DNA of 64,000 nucleotides from an uncultured Erysipelotrichaceae bacterium (GTDB lineage Bacteria; Bacillota_I; Bacilli_A; RF39; UBA660): NCBI GenBank assembly GCA_902789225.1, contig CADANC010000004.1, positions 1 to 64,000 of the forward strand, read 5' to 3'. Shown piece by piece: positions 16,928 to 26,893 of this stretch (position 1 is its first letter; each line of letters starts with the position of its first letter). The notes under the pieces were generated by a model. It saw only the letters and a program-made list of their open reading frames with translations, ran no database searches and was not told where the DNA came from. The position numbers and the translations under genes were made by a program.

Positions 16928-17956
16928 CTAATAAGTCTTACTGTAACCTTCTTTTACTTGACCATTATATTTACCATCATAAGTTGCTGTATATCCTGGA
17001 GCATCTTGAATAGTAAATAATTGTTCATTAGAACTATATGATTCTTCTAAATAATCATAAATAGTATCAATGTCATCTAAATATACATATTCATTATTTC
17101 CAGGTAAATATAACATTAAATTATAATCGCCTGTATATCCAAATAATAATTCATCATCACAGAAATAGTAATCTTTTTCTCTAGCTACCTTTCCATCAGG
17201 ACCTAAAGTAACATTTCTTGTAACTAAATATTCTGAATCTTCATCATATTTATCTATTTCACAATGCATATCTTCATGACCTTTGAATGAATCATTAAAT
17301 TGAGAATAATTATGTAATTCATTAAAGAAACTATCTTTATCTAAATATTCATAACATTCAATATCTGTAGTAAAATCAGTAGAATTAATTGTAACATTAC
17401 TATTTTCAAATATATGAGAATCTAAATCAGTTCTTGTTTGTGTATCTTCTAAATCAATATCTTCAATATCAACACCTTGTTCAAGAAGATCAACAACAGG
17501 AATATAATTGTACTCATCATCTACAAGACTATCAGCTTCTAAGGTATTAGAAACTCTACATACTTCATTATGATCAACATATAGAGTATCTATAGTATTT
17601 AAAGTACCAATTCTATCATCTCTAGATTCAAATCTATTGATATAGAAATCTTCACAGTCTTGGAATGTGACTTCACTACCAGTTAATCCATGTAAATAAC
17701 TAGCAGCTTCATCTTCATCTAATATTAAATTCTTACTAACTCCATAGATAGATCCTTCAATATTATCAGAAAATAATTCTTCCCAATCATCACTAGAAAC
17801 ATAATCTTCATCATCAATGTTAAAATCTATAGTAGTATCATTATCAAAGTCGATATTATTCTCGTTAATTGCTTGTCCATGTACACTTTGACATCCACCT
17901 AACACTATTGTACCAGCAATTAGTAAAGGTGCCACTTTTTTAATATTTAATTTCAT
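16928..17956 (-). CDS. Lipoprotein of unknown function, paralogue A
   Basis: 342 aa from the ATG at 17956 (MKLNIKKVAPLLI), with a GGGGGTAAT site upstream. It has a typical type II signal peptide with lipobox VLGGC, so it is lipid-anchored outside the membrane. The mature part is acidic, Asp/Tyr-rich and without a family I recognise. It shares long blocks with the adjacent gene: LHGLTGS, CEDFYINRFESRD, TLYVDHNEVCR, VTINSTDFTT, CDDELLFGYTGDYNL. The last residues (GYSKTY) echo the partner's HTKTY. Two conserved Cys in the mature region may pair. Confidence 0.8.
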   Translation of the reverse strand: MKLNIKKVAPLLIAGTIVLGGCQSVHGQAINENNIDFDNDTTIDFNIDDEDYVSSDDWEELFSDNIEGSIYGVSKNLILDEDEAASYLHGLTGSEVTFQDCEDFYINRFESRDDRIGTLNTIDTLYVDHNEVCRVSNTLEADSLVDDEYNYIPVVDLLEQGVDIEDIDLEDTQTRTDLDSHIFENSNVTINSTDFTTDIECYEYLDKDSFFNELHNYSQFNDSFKGHEDMHCEIDKYDEDSEYLVTRNVTLGPDGKVAREKDYYFCDDELLFGYTGDYNLMLYLPGNNEYVYLDDIDTIYDYLEESYSSNEQLFTIQDAPGYTATYDGKYNGQVKEGYSKTY

Positions 17957-17985
17957 AAATATATTACCCCCAATATGTGTCACAT

Positions 17986-18014
17986 ATTATATCATATTTT
18001 ATTAAAAAAATCAA
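17986..18014 (-). promoter_or_regulatory. Promoter of lipoprotein A with adjacent palindrome
   Basis: Minus strand TTGATT, 17 bp, then TATAAT preceded by TGA (extended -10). Just downstream lies the 13-bp palindrome TATGTGTCACATA (17974-17986), which could be an operator. Paralogue B has the same promoter layout. Confidence 0.65.
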
Positions 18015-18029
18015 GTTTAACAACATATA

Positions 18030-19061
18030 CTAATAAGTTTTAGTATGAGTTTTTCCTTTTTCTGTACCATACTTACCAGTTATTTTTGCACTGTATCCAG
18101 GATTGTCATGAACAGTCCTTAGATCCTCTTGAGAACTATTAGTTCTATCTAAATAATTATTAATATCTTTAACATCATCTAAACTTACAGATTCATCTTC
18201 ATCAGATAAGTAAATAGTTAAGTTGTAATCACCAGCATATCCAAATAATAATTCATCATCACAAAAGAAATGTGTATATTCTTTAGCTAATTCTCCATCT
18301 GGTCCACAAACAGCACGATCAATAATTACATATTCACTATCATCATGATAATTACTAATTTCATACTTCATATCTTCAATTGAATCAAATGAATCAACAA
18401 ATTCTGGATATAACATTAACTGATCAAAGAAGCTATCTTTATCTGGATGTTCAACACTTTCATACTCAGTTGTAAAATCAGTAGAATTAATTGTAACTCT
18501 ACTATCATTAGATACTTGAGTATATATACTAGTTTCTTCTCCAGTACCTGCTAAATTTTCTGCAGTAAATGATTTTCCTTGTTTACTAAGATCAATAACA
18601 GGAATATTTGTCTCTTCACCATCTTCAATATAAGTATACTCTCTATCTATATTAGATCTACAAACAACGTTATGGTCAATATATAAAGTATCTGTAGTAG
18701 AAAGAGCACCAATACTAACATCTCTTGTTTCATATCTATTAATATAAAAGTCTTTACAAGCTTCAAATGAAATTTTACTTCCAGTTAAACTATGTAAATA
18801 TTCACGAGCTTCATCTTCAGTTAATTTTTTATTCTTACTAACTTCATAAAGATTACCTTCAATATTATTAGAAAAAACTTCTTCCCAATTATCATCATTA
18901 ATTGAAAAATTATTATCATCAACAGAATACTCAATAGAAGATCTATTATCATTATCTACTATATTGTTTTCTTTAATAGCAGCATTTGTACGATTGCAAC
19001 TAGTTAAGATTAAACCACCAGCAACAACAAAAGGTGTTAATTTTTTTAAATTTAATGTCAT
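18030..19061 (-). CDS. Lipoprotein of unknown function, paralogue B
   Basis: 343 aa from the ATG at 19061 (MTLNLKKLTPFVV), with GGGGGAAT upstream. Signal peptide with lipobox LTSC. It is clearly a duplicate of the neighbouring lipoprotein, with the same blocks in the same order (EAREYLHSLTGSKIS, CKDFYINRYETRD, VTINSTDFTTEYE, CDDELLFGYAGDYNL). About half of the residues look identical by eye. Each copy keeps its own promoter, so the duplication included the control region. The function is unknown. Confidence 0.8.
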   Translation of the reverse strand: MTLNLKKLTPFVVAGGLILTSCNRTNAAIKENNIVDNDNRSSIEYSVDDNNFSINDDNWEEVFSNNIEGNLYEVSKNKKLTEDEAREYLHSLTGSKISFEACKDFYINRYETRDVSIGALSTTDTLYIDHNVVCRSNIDREYTYIEDGEETNIPVIDLSKQGKSFTAENLAGTGEETSIYTQVSNDSRVTINSTDFTTEYESVEHPDKDSFFDQLMLYPEFVDSFDSIEDMKYEISNYHDDSEYVIIDRAVCGPDGELAKEYTHFFCDDELLFGYAGDYNLTIYLSDEDESVSLDDVKDINNYLDRTNSSQEDLRTVHDNPGYSAKITGKYGTEKGKTHTKTY

Positions 19062-19091
19062 AAATATAATTCCCCCAAATATGTGAAACAA

Positions 19092-19120
19092 ATTATATCA
19101 TATTTTGATAAAAATTTCAA
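19092..19120 (-). promoter_or_regulatory. Promoter of lipoprotein B
   Basis: Minus strand TTGAAA, 17 bp, then TATAAT with TGA directly before the -10. It is paralogous to the promoter at 17986-18014. Confidence 0.65.
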
Positions 19121-19240
19121 TTATAACTTAAAATGTTTCACTATTATTAATTATATAATCATTATAATCAAATAGAAATATATGAAAAAATGATTAATAA
19201 TGTTACAATAAATATAGTAATTATCGTTATAGGAGGATAT

Positions 19241-20260
19241 ATGGTGGAAAAAGGAGAAAAAAAGTTAATAATATTGATACCTTCATATGAACCAGATGAA
19301 AACTTAACGAAACTAATAGAAAACTTAAATAAAAATAAAATAACTTCTATTGTAGTAGATGACGGATCAGGAAAAGATTATAAAGAGATATTTGATAGTT
19401 TAGATACTAAAGTTATTTCATATGAAAAAAATCAAGGTAAAGGTCATGCTCTAAAAGAAGGATATAAATATATAAAAGATAATTATAAAGAATATGTAGT
19501 AGTAACTATGGATTCAGATGGTCAACATAGAATAGAAGATGCTTATAAATTATATAAATATATTCTAAAAAATGATGATACACTAGTATTAGGTAAAAGA
19601 CCTAGAGGAGAAAAAACACCTCTAAGATCTAAAGTAGGTAATGCAATAACAAGATTTGTATTTCATATAGTATCAGGTCAAGATGTATATGATACTCAAA
19701 CAGGTCTAAGAGCTTTCTCTAATAAATTAATGGATTATATGTTAAAAGTAAAAGGAGAAAGATTTGAATATGAAATGAATGTTTTACTATATGCAAAAAA
19801 CAATAAAATACCTATAAAAGAAATAGAAATAGAAACTATATATATAGATAATAATTCAAAATCTCATTTTAATGCATTTAAAGATTCATTTAAAGTATAT
19901 AAAGAAATAATTAGTTTTTCTTTTTCAGGAATTATATCTTTCATAGTAGACTATTTATTATTCATATTATTCAAAGTAATATTAGAAAATATAACTATAG
20001 CTAATGTTATAGCAAGAGCAATTAGTTCAACATTAAATTATATTATTAACAAAAATATTGTATTTAAATCTAATAAGAATATAGGAAAATCACTATTACA
20101 ATACTATTCACTAGCAATAATAATATTAGTATTAAACACTATAATATTAAATTTATTATGTATGATTATTAATCCTATAGTTTCAAAACTAATAACAGAA
20201 GTAATATTATTTATAATTAGTTGGCTAGTTCAAAAAAAATTAATATTTAAAAAGAAGTGA
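19241..20260 (+). CDS. GT2 glycosyltransferase fused to GtrA-type membrane domain
   Basis: 339 aa from the ATG at 19241, preceded by AGGAGGAT; the upstream in-frame ATG at 19190 lacks a site. Residues 1-215 form a dolichyl-phosphate-mannose-synthase-like GT2 domain (IPSYEPDENL, VVDDGSG, NQGKGHALKEGY, MDSDGQH as the DxD motif, DTQTGLRAF). The C-terminal part has four hydrophobic helices with the GtrA look (FSFSGIISFIVDYLLF, ISSTLNYIINKNIVF). Such fusions make and flip polyprenyl-phosphate sugars used to decorate teichoic acids or glycans. The sugar is unknown. Confidence 0.85.
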   Translation: MVEKGEKKLIILIPSYEPDENLTKLIENLNKNKITSIVVDDGSGKDYKEIFDSLDTKVISYEKNQGKGHALKEGYKYIKDNYKEYVVVTMDSDGQHRIEDAYKLYKYILKNDDTLVLGKRPRGEKTPLRSKVGNAITRFVFHIVSGQDVYDTQTGLRAFSNKLMDYMLKVKGERFEYEMNVLLYAKNNKIPIKEIEIETIYIDNNSKSHFNAFKDSFKVYKEIISFSFSGIISFIVDYLLFILFKVILENITIANVIARAISSTLNYIINKNIVFKSNKNIGKSLLQYYSLAIIILVLNTIILNLLCMIINPIVSKLITEVILFIISWLVQKKLIFKKK

Positions 20261-20264
20261 TATT

Positions 20265-20732
20265 ATGGAAAAAACTAATGTAATGAGAATACTAGATAGT
20301 AAAAAAATATCTTATAAAGAGTATTATTATGGAGATACAGAAGCAATAAGTGGAGTAGAAGTTGCTGCGGCATTAAATGAAGATCCTAATATAGTATTTA
20401 AGACTTTAGTAACAGTCTCAAAATCAAAGAACTATTATGTTTTTATGATTCCTGTAGAAAAAGAATTAGATTTAAAAAAATGTGCTACTTCAGTAAATGA
20501 AAAATCAGTTGAGATGATTCCTCAAAAAGAATTATTACCACTAACTGGTTATATTCATGGAGGTTGTTCACCTATAGGAATGAAAAAACAATTTAAAACA
20601 GTAATTGATGAGTCTTGTAATAATTATTCTTCAATTATCTTTAGTGGAGGAAAAATAGGATATCAAGTAGAAGTAGAATTAAATGACTTATCAAAAGTAA
20701 TAAACTATAAAACTTATAATATTACAAAATAA
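20265..20732 (+). CDS. ybaK: YbaK/EbsC-type Cys-tRNA(Pro) deacylase
   Basis: 155 aa, 4 bp after the GT2 stop, with AAGAAGTGAT upstream. It shows YbaK/ProX editing-domain features: an N-terminal helix, VFKTLVTVSK with the key Lys, FMIPVEKELDLKK, LTGYIHGGCSPIGMKK and the late ISTFS-like strand SIIFSGGKIG. The family hydrolyses Cys-tRNAPro formed by ProRS error and so protects translation fidelity. Full length for the family. Confidence 0.88.
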   Translation: MEKTNVMRILDSKKISYKEYYYGDTEAISGVEVAAALNEDPNIVFKTLVTVSKSKNYYVFMIPVEKELDLKKCATSVNEKSVEMIPQKELLPLTGYIHGGCSPIGMKKQFKTVIDESCNNYSSIIFSGGKIGYQVEVELNDLSKVINYKTYNITK

Positions 20733-20758
20733 TTCACATAACTTGTGAATTATTTTTA
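20727..20758 (+). terminator. Rho-independent terminator
   Basis: A 12-bp stem AAATAATTCACA/TGTGAATTATTT with a 5-nt loop overlaps the ybaK stop codon. Confidence 0.8.
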
Positions 20759-20827
20759 GTTTAAATGCTTTTACTGTTGAAAAATAAGGATATTTATAAT
20801 ATCATAGAATCTATTGGAGGTTTGGTT

Positions 20828-22639
20828 ATGGAAGCAGAAACTAAATATGCATTAATAGTTAAGAAATTTTACTTAGGTAAAGGACCTAACTTCGAAGATT
20901 TATATATGTTTAGACCGGTAGAAATGTTAGATGGAATGATGGATGAAGATGAAATGACATTTCTAAATAATAATGGAAGAGAGTATTATCCAATAGATGT
21001 TATTTTAAGTGGCAGTGTAGAAAATGCTGATGAAGCATATGTGGAGTGCTTTAATTTAGAAGAATTATATTCTATTTATAATATTAGTACTCAAGAAGAA
21101 ATCTATAATCATTATAAAGAAAAACTAATGGATTTAGTTTATATTGGTGTAGATTATTTTCCAGATAAACCAGGAACACAATTCGACTTAAAAGAGTTGA
21201 ACAAAAAAGAATTAATTGAATATGGAGAAAATAGTTTCACTATAACTGGAGATAAATGTATTGTTCCATTATCACAAATTAATGAATTATTAGAAACAAA
21301 TGATATCAATCAATTAAAAGAATATTTTTCATCAATAGATAGACTAAAAGGGACTATAGAAGAATATATTTCAGATAATTTAGAAAAGTTACTTACAAAA
21401 AGAGCAAAAGATTCAGATAAAGAAAATGACTCTCAAGAAGGACAAAATGATGATAAAACAACAGAAGATGTAAAAATATATGATAGAGAAAAAGCTGCAG
21501 AATATGAAAAAATATTTGGAGAAGACAACTATGAAGATTACTTATCTCCTAGAGAAAGAATTAAAAAGTTAAGAAAAGTATTAAAAGAGACAATTGTAGG
21601 TCAAAAAAAAGCAATAGATATGATGTGCTATGCTCTTTATAAAAATATGAAATTAAAAGATGGAGAAAAAAGAACTTCACCATTACTAATCGGACCTACA
21701 GGTTCAGGAAAAACATTAATGTTGGAAACAATAGAAAAAGAATTAGGTATTCCAACAATAATAATCGATGCTAATACTTTATCAACAACAGGATATGTAG
21801 GTAAAAATTTATCAGATTATCTAGGAACATTAATTGAAAAAGCTGGCGGAGATGTAACAAAAGCAGAACATGGAATAGTTTGTATTGATGAGATAGATAA
21901 AAAAGGATCAGATGACAATGAAGATGTTGGTGGAAAAGGTGTTATAAACCAAGGTCTAAAATTTATAGAAGGTTGTGTTTATGATATAGAATGTATTGTA
22001 AATGGAAGAAAGAAGATTGTTCATTTTAATACAAAAAATTTAACAGTATGTACAAGTGGAGCTTTTCCTGAAATTTTTGAGAAAAAATTAAGAGAAAAAG
22101 GTAAAAATACTATAGGATTTAATGGACATATTTCAACAAAAGAAGAATTAGAAGATTATAAAGATATAGAAATAACTAAAAAGGATATTGCAGAAACTGG
22201 AAAGATGGGACCTGAATATGCAGGAAGAGTTTTAGCAGTAGTATTTAATAAATTAAGTGTAGAAGATCTTATTGAACAAATGCAAAGATCTAAATCATCT
22301 GAACTTACTAATGAAATACAAGTATTAGAAAGTGATAATATTATATTTAATTATAGTGATGAATTTGTAAGAAAAATAGCTGAAGATGCATACAAGCAAG
22401 GTACAGGAGGTAGAGCAGTAAGAGATATAATAGAACAATCTTTTTCAGGAATAGTTACAAAGATATTATTTGAAGATGATTCATATAATGAAGATGATAA
22501 GTACTATATCTATGGAACTGTAACTGAAGAAGGAGAATTATCAATTATCTCTGAAACAGGAGAAGAACTAATAGAAAGAAAAAGCGGAAAGAAAAAAGAT
22601 GGTAAAAAAGTATTAGTAAAAAACGATAAAAAAGTATAA
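20828..22639 (+). CDS. ClpX-like AAA+ unfoldase without zinc-binding domain
   Basis: 603 aa from the ATG at 20828, with TTGGAGGTT upstream. The first 220 residues are not the Cys4 zinc finger of ClpX but an unrecognised acidic domain. The AAA+ core follows: TIVGQKKAID, Walker A GPTGSGKT (about 290), the pore-loop motif GYVG as in ClpX, Walker B GIVCIDEIDKKG, and sensor-2 GTGGRAVRDI near the C-terminus. It may unfold substrates for ClpP or act as a dedicated remodeller; an IGF-type ClpP-docking tripeptide is not obvious to me. The normal clpX gene is not in this window. Confidence 0.8.
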   Translation: MEAETKYALIVKKFYLGKGPNFEDLYMFRPVEMLDGMMDEDEMTFLNNNGREYYPIDVILSGSVENADEAYVECFNLEELYSIYNISTQEEIYNHYKEKLMDLVYIGVDYFPDKPGTQFDLKELNKKELIEYGENSFTITGDKCIVPLSQINELLETNDINQLKEYFSSIDRLKGTIEEYISDNLEKLLTKRAKDSDKENDSQEGQNDDKTTEDVKIYDREKAAEYEKIFGEDNYEDYLSPRERIKKLRKVLKETIVGQKKAIDMMCYALYKNMKLKDGEKRTSPLLIGPTGSGKTLMLETIEKELGIPTIIIDANTLSTTGYVGKNLSDYLGTLIEKAGGDVTKAEHGIVCIDEIDKKGSDDNEDVGGKGVINQGLKFIEGCVYDIECIVNGRKKIVHFNTKNLTVCTSGAFPEIFEKKLREKGKNTIGFNGHISTKEELEDYKDIEITKKDIAETGKMGPEYAGRVLAVVFNKLSVEDLIEQMQRSKSSELTNEIQVLESDNIIFNYSDEFVRKIAEDAYKQGTGGRAVRDIIEQSFSGIVTKILFEDDSYNEDDKYYIYGTVTEEGELSIISETGEELIERKSGKKKDGKKVLVKNDKKV

Positions 22640-22711
22640 AATTACTGTAAAGTAAGGAAAGTATTGTTTACAAATAATATTAATATGTTAAAATCTATTG
22701 AGGTGATTGAA

Positions 22712-23605
22712 ATGAAAGCAGAATTTAAAAATATTTTTAAATGGGGAAAAATGGATTTCTTAAAAGCCTTTCTAGGAACATTATTATTTTGTATAGGTTT
22801 AAATATATTTATAATCCCAAATAATTTATATAATGGTGGAATATTAGGATTAAGTGAAATTATTCGTACATTAATAAATGATATATTTAATATTCATACT
22901 AATTTCGATTATTCAGGAATTATAAACTTTATAATTAATATCCCATTATTTATATTAGCTTATTTTAAAATAAGTAAAACTTTCTTTGCAAGATCAATAT
23001 ATTGCGTAGCACTACAAACTATATTCTTATCAATAATTCCAATACCTGAAACTTTAATTGTTGAAGAATTAATAACAAGTGTATTACTTGGTGGTTTAAT
23101 AGCAGGATTAGGATCAGGCTTAACACTATCAAGTGCCGCATCTGGCGGAGGAACAGATATAATAGGTATAATGCTAACACAAAAGAATAGAAATTTATCT
23201 GTTGGTAAAGTAGGATTTACATTTAATGTTGTTTTATATATAACATCCGGATTATTATATGGATACCAAATTATGCTTTATTCAATAATATATGCTTTTA
23301 TTGAATCTGTAGTTATTGAAAAAGCTCATGATCAAAATGTATGTTTAACAGCTATAATATTTACAAAACATAAACCAACAGGAATTAGAGATTATATTAG
23401 AAATGAATTAGATAGGGGATGTACATTTTGGGAAGCAACTGGAGGATATAGTGGTAAGAAAAGTTATATTACATATCTAGTTTGTTCACGACATGAATTA
23501 CAAAAATTAGAAAGAAATTTAAGAGACCTAGATAACTCTGCTTTCTTAGTTAAAAAAGAAGGCGTTGGAGTAGATGGTAATTTCAAAAAGAATTTGCATT
23601 TATAA
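22712..23605 (+). CDS. YitT-family membrane protein with C-terminal DUF2179 domain
   Basis: 297 aa from the ATG at 22712, preceded by TTGAGGTGATTG; in-frame upstream starts are weaker. Six hydrophobic segments include the YitT hallmarks FCIGLNIFIIPNNLYNGGILGLS and SAASGGGTDIIG. The C-terminal cytoplasmic DUF2179 domain ends with RGCTFWEATGGYSGKKSYITYLVC. Family members are widespread in Bacillota as inner-membrane proteins of unproved transport function. The tRNA-Gly unit follows. Confidence 0.88.
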   Translation: MKAEFKNIFKWGKMDFLKAFLGTLLFCIGLNIFIIPNNLYNGGILGLSEIIRTLINDIFNIHTNFDYSGIINFIINIPLFILAYFKISKTFFARSIYCVALQTIFLSIIPIPETLIVEELITSVLLGGLIAGLGSGLTLSSAASGGGTDIIGIMLTQKNRNLSVGKVGFTFNVVLYITSGLLYGYQIMLYSIIYAFIESVVIEKAHDQNVCLTAIIFTKHKPTGIRDYIRNELDRGCTFWEATGGYSGKKSYITYLVCSRHELQKLERNLRDLDNSAFLVKKEGVGVDGNFKKNLHL

Positions 23606-23608
23606 AAA

Positions 23609-23696
23609 AGTCGTCCAAATATTCAAAAAAAAGTTGACTTAATTAATATTTGCGATATAATATTAATTGTCTACTTAATTAGTCGCTTGGACGACT
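23609..23696 (+). repeat. Inverted repeat enclosing the tRNA-Gly promoter
   Basis: A perfect 10-bp inverted repeat AGTCGTCCAA (23609-23618) / TTGGACGACT (23687-23696) flanks a promoter, and ACTTAATTA occurs twice inside. It might be the far-spaced stem of a terminator for the YitT gene or a protein-binding arrangement around the tRNA promoter. Confidence 0.55.
23634..23661 (+). promoter_or_regulatory. Promoter of tRNA-Gly
   Basis: TTGACT, a 16-bp spacer and a perfect TATAAT, 43 bp upstream of the mature tRNA 5' end. Confidence 0.75.
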
Positions 23697-23704
23697 AAAT
23701 AATT

Positions 23705-23778
23705 GCGGATGTAGTTTAATGGTAGAACCTCAGCCTTCCAAGCTGACTACGGGAGTTCGATTCTCCTCATCCGCTCCA
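23705..23778 (+). tRNA. tRNA-Gly (anticodon TCC)
   Basis: A 74-nt cloverleaf with encoded CCA. Acceptor arm GCGGATG pairs with CATCCGC. The D-loop contains TTTAATGGTAGAAC, the anticodon stem is TCAGC/GCTGA with loop CTTCCAA (anticodon TCC, reads GGA), and the T-arm is GGAGT-TCGATTC-TCCTC. A terminator follows directly. Confidence 0.97.
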
Positions 23779-23789
23779 TTTGAAATACA

Positions 23790-23820
23790 GGACTTATCAA
23801 TTGATAAGTTCTTTTTTTTT
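23790..23820 (+). terminator. tRNA-Gly terminator
   Basis: Stem GGACTTATC/GATAAGTTC (one G-U pair) with an AATT loop and a long T run. Confidence 0.85.
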
Positions 23821-23821
23821 A

Positions 23822-23846
23822 TACTCCCGTAGTCAGCATGGAAGTC
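23822..23846 (-). repeat. Inverted partial copy of the tRNA-Gly anticodon and variable region
   Basis: The minus strand repeats tRNA-Gly bases 23733-23757 with 22 of 25 matches, including an exact 15-nt block (GCTGACTACGGGAGT). It lies 45 bp beyond the tRNA end and just upstream of an unrecognised ORF. It cannot fold as a tRNA. It looks like a remnant of insertion or rearrangement at the tRNA, or an RNA segment able to pair with the tRNA. Confidence 0.7.
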
Positions 23847-23924
23847 ATACCCAAATTATTCTATAAAAAAGTTCAAACATTAATTTTTTATGAGAATAAT
23901 ATAAATGAAGGGAGTAGATAGTTA

Positions 23925-24677
23925 ATGAGGAAAATACCAGACGGAAATCAAAACGAATTTTATTTTGTTTTAGAATTTAATAATAAGAAAGTTAATGAAT
24001 TAAATCCAATGTTATATCAGGTAATAGATAGCTTATTTCCAAATCCAAAAGACTCAGCCATCATAAAATCATGGAGAAATCATAATCCAAGAGAAAAAGG
24101 CGACATCATGATAAAAATAGGGAAAGATATTAAAACAATCAGTATAAAAAAAGGAAGTAGGAATTCTGTACATTTGGAAAGTATTAATACATTCATATCC
24201 TTTTTAAAAAAACTAGGTGTACAAAAAGAAATAATAGATTCTTATACAAGATTTCATTATGGGGTTGATTCTTGTAGAAGTAATGTTATATTCTCAGCCA
24301 AAGAGTATAAAGAAAAATATAAAGAAGATATTATTTTATTAAACCAATCCTTATCTAAATTAAATATTGATGAAATTGTAAATAGATTTATTCTTTGTGG
24401 TCTAAAGTCACATCAAAGTATTGATGGAATTATATATGGAGTACCTAATGACTTTTTATGGATAACTAGAAATGATATTTTAAAGATTATAAAAAATAGT
24501 ATTTACTTTCAATCAAGTGGAGTTCATATAGGATGTTTGTTTATTCAACCTCAATCTAGATGTTTAAATGAAAATGAACAATATAAAAAATGCAGAGAGT
24601 ATGTTCAAATAAAATGGTATACATTATTTGATGATATATTATTGTATAAGGCAGGTATATCATCTTTACATAATTAA
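23925..24677 (+). CDS. Hypothetical protein next to tRNA-Gly, possibly nuclease-like
   Basis: 250 aa with GAAGGGAG upstream. No signal peptide or TM segment. I do not recognise a family. The stretch GDIMIKIGKDIKTISIKKG is shaped like the beta-hairpin of PD-(D/E)XK nucleases (Asp, then about a dozen residues, then xxxK), though the usual Glu is replaced. It is only weak support for an endonuclease or DNA-binding role. The position behind tRNA-Gly and its inverted fragment, and an isolated genomic context, suggest acquisition by transfer. It is convergent with pyrG and shares a terminator palindrome. Confidence 0.55.
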   Translation: MRKIPDGNQNEFYFVLEFNNKKVNELNPMLYQVIDSLFPNPKDSAIIKSWRNHNPREKGDIMIKIGKDIKTISIKKGSRNSVHLESINTFISFLKKLGVQKEIIDSYTRFHYGVDSCRSNVIFSAKEYKEKYKEDIILLNQSLSKLNIDEIVNRFILCGLKSHQSIDGIIYGVPNDFLWITRNDILKIIKNSIYFQSSGVHIGCLFIQPQSRCLNENEQYKKCREYVQIKWYTLFDDILLYKAGISSLHN

Positions 24678-24678
24678 A

Positions 24679-26331
<1,653 letters not shown>

Positions 26332-26349
26332 TTATTATCAATATAACTC

Positions 26350-26378
26350 TTAAATTAATATTAAAAAAATGGTATAAT
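26350..26378 (+). promoter_or_regulatory. Promoter for a possible short RNA
   Basis: TTAAAT, a 17-bp spacer and TATAAT preceded by GG, on the strand opposite to pyrG. The candidate short transcript lies directly downstream. Confidence 0.45.
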
Positions 26379-26383
26379 GATGA

Positions 26384-26434
26384 AGAAGCCCCCTATAAAA
26401 GAATTTTATGTAGTAAATATTACTATTTTTTTTT
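26384..26434 (+). ncRNA. Candidate short transcript with two hairpins and a poly-U end
   Basis: Downstream of the -10 box lies a C-rich unpaired stretch (GCCCCC), a small hairpin ATAAAA-GAA-TTTTAT and then TAGTAA-ATA-TTACTA followed by T9. No ORF is present. It could be a small RNA of about 50 nt or an incidental promoter-terminator pair between pyrG and the next gene. Confidence 0.35.
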
Positions 26435-26443
26435 ATATTTCTT

Positions 26444-26472
26444 TTGATTATAAAAATAATATATGTTATAAT
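26444..26472 (+). promoter_or_regulatory. Promoter of the 96-aa protein gene
   Basis: TTGATT, a 17-bp spacer and a perfect TATAAT, 25 bp before the start codon. Confidence 0.7.
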
Positions 26473-26497
26473 ACGTCCTACAAAAGAGGTGTTTTTA

Positions 26498-26788
26498 ATG
26501 AGTAAAAAATATGATGAATTTAAAGAAATGGCAATGAGTGATATGTCTTCAAACAGTATATATCCTAGCTATATGAATCATGTAACTCCTATGATAAATC
26601 ATGATAAAGACTTAGATAGAGAAATAAGAGATCGTGCAATCATCGATGTTGTCACTATGGCTCTTGAAGCTGGACAAAGTATTTCTTATGGAGATATTAG
26701 AATTTTAGTAGATAATGACTATTCAGAAAAAGAATATGAATCATCAAAAGAACAAGAAAAACAATCACCAAGACATACAAGACAATAA
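26498..26788 (+). CDS. Small soluble protein of unknown function
   Basis: 96 aa from the ATG at 26498, preceded by AAGAGGTG; an upstream in-frame start would overlap the promoter. There is no TM segment. The middle (DLDREIRDRAIIDVVTMALEAGQSISYGDIRILVDNDYSE) is predicted helical and the C-terminus is charged and probably disordered. I do not recognise the family. It has its own promoter and terminator, which supports real expression. Confidence 0.65.
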   Translation: MSKKYDEFKEMAMSDMSSNSIYPSYMNHVTPMINHDKDLDREIRDRAIIDVVTMALEAGQSISYGDIRILVDNDYSEKEYESSKEQEKQSPRHTRQ

Positions 26789-26817
26789 TTTATTTAATTT
26801 GCTAGAACGTAAAATAC

Positions 26818-26845
26818 AAAAACAATCCTTATAGATTGTTTTTTG
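26818..26845 (+). terminator. Rho-independent terminator
   Basis: Stem AACAATC/GATTGTT with a 6-nt loop, followed by T4. Confidence 0.7.
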
Positions 26846-26893
26846 AGTTATTAAAAAAATAAAGAATGCTATAATTAACATAGGTGATGTCAA

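Noticed and set aside
23822-23846. A second tRNA gene on the minus strand
   Set aside because: Only the anticodon-variable-T part is present, with no acceptor or D-arm to fold a cloverleaf.
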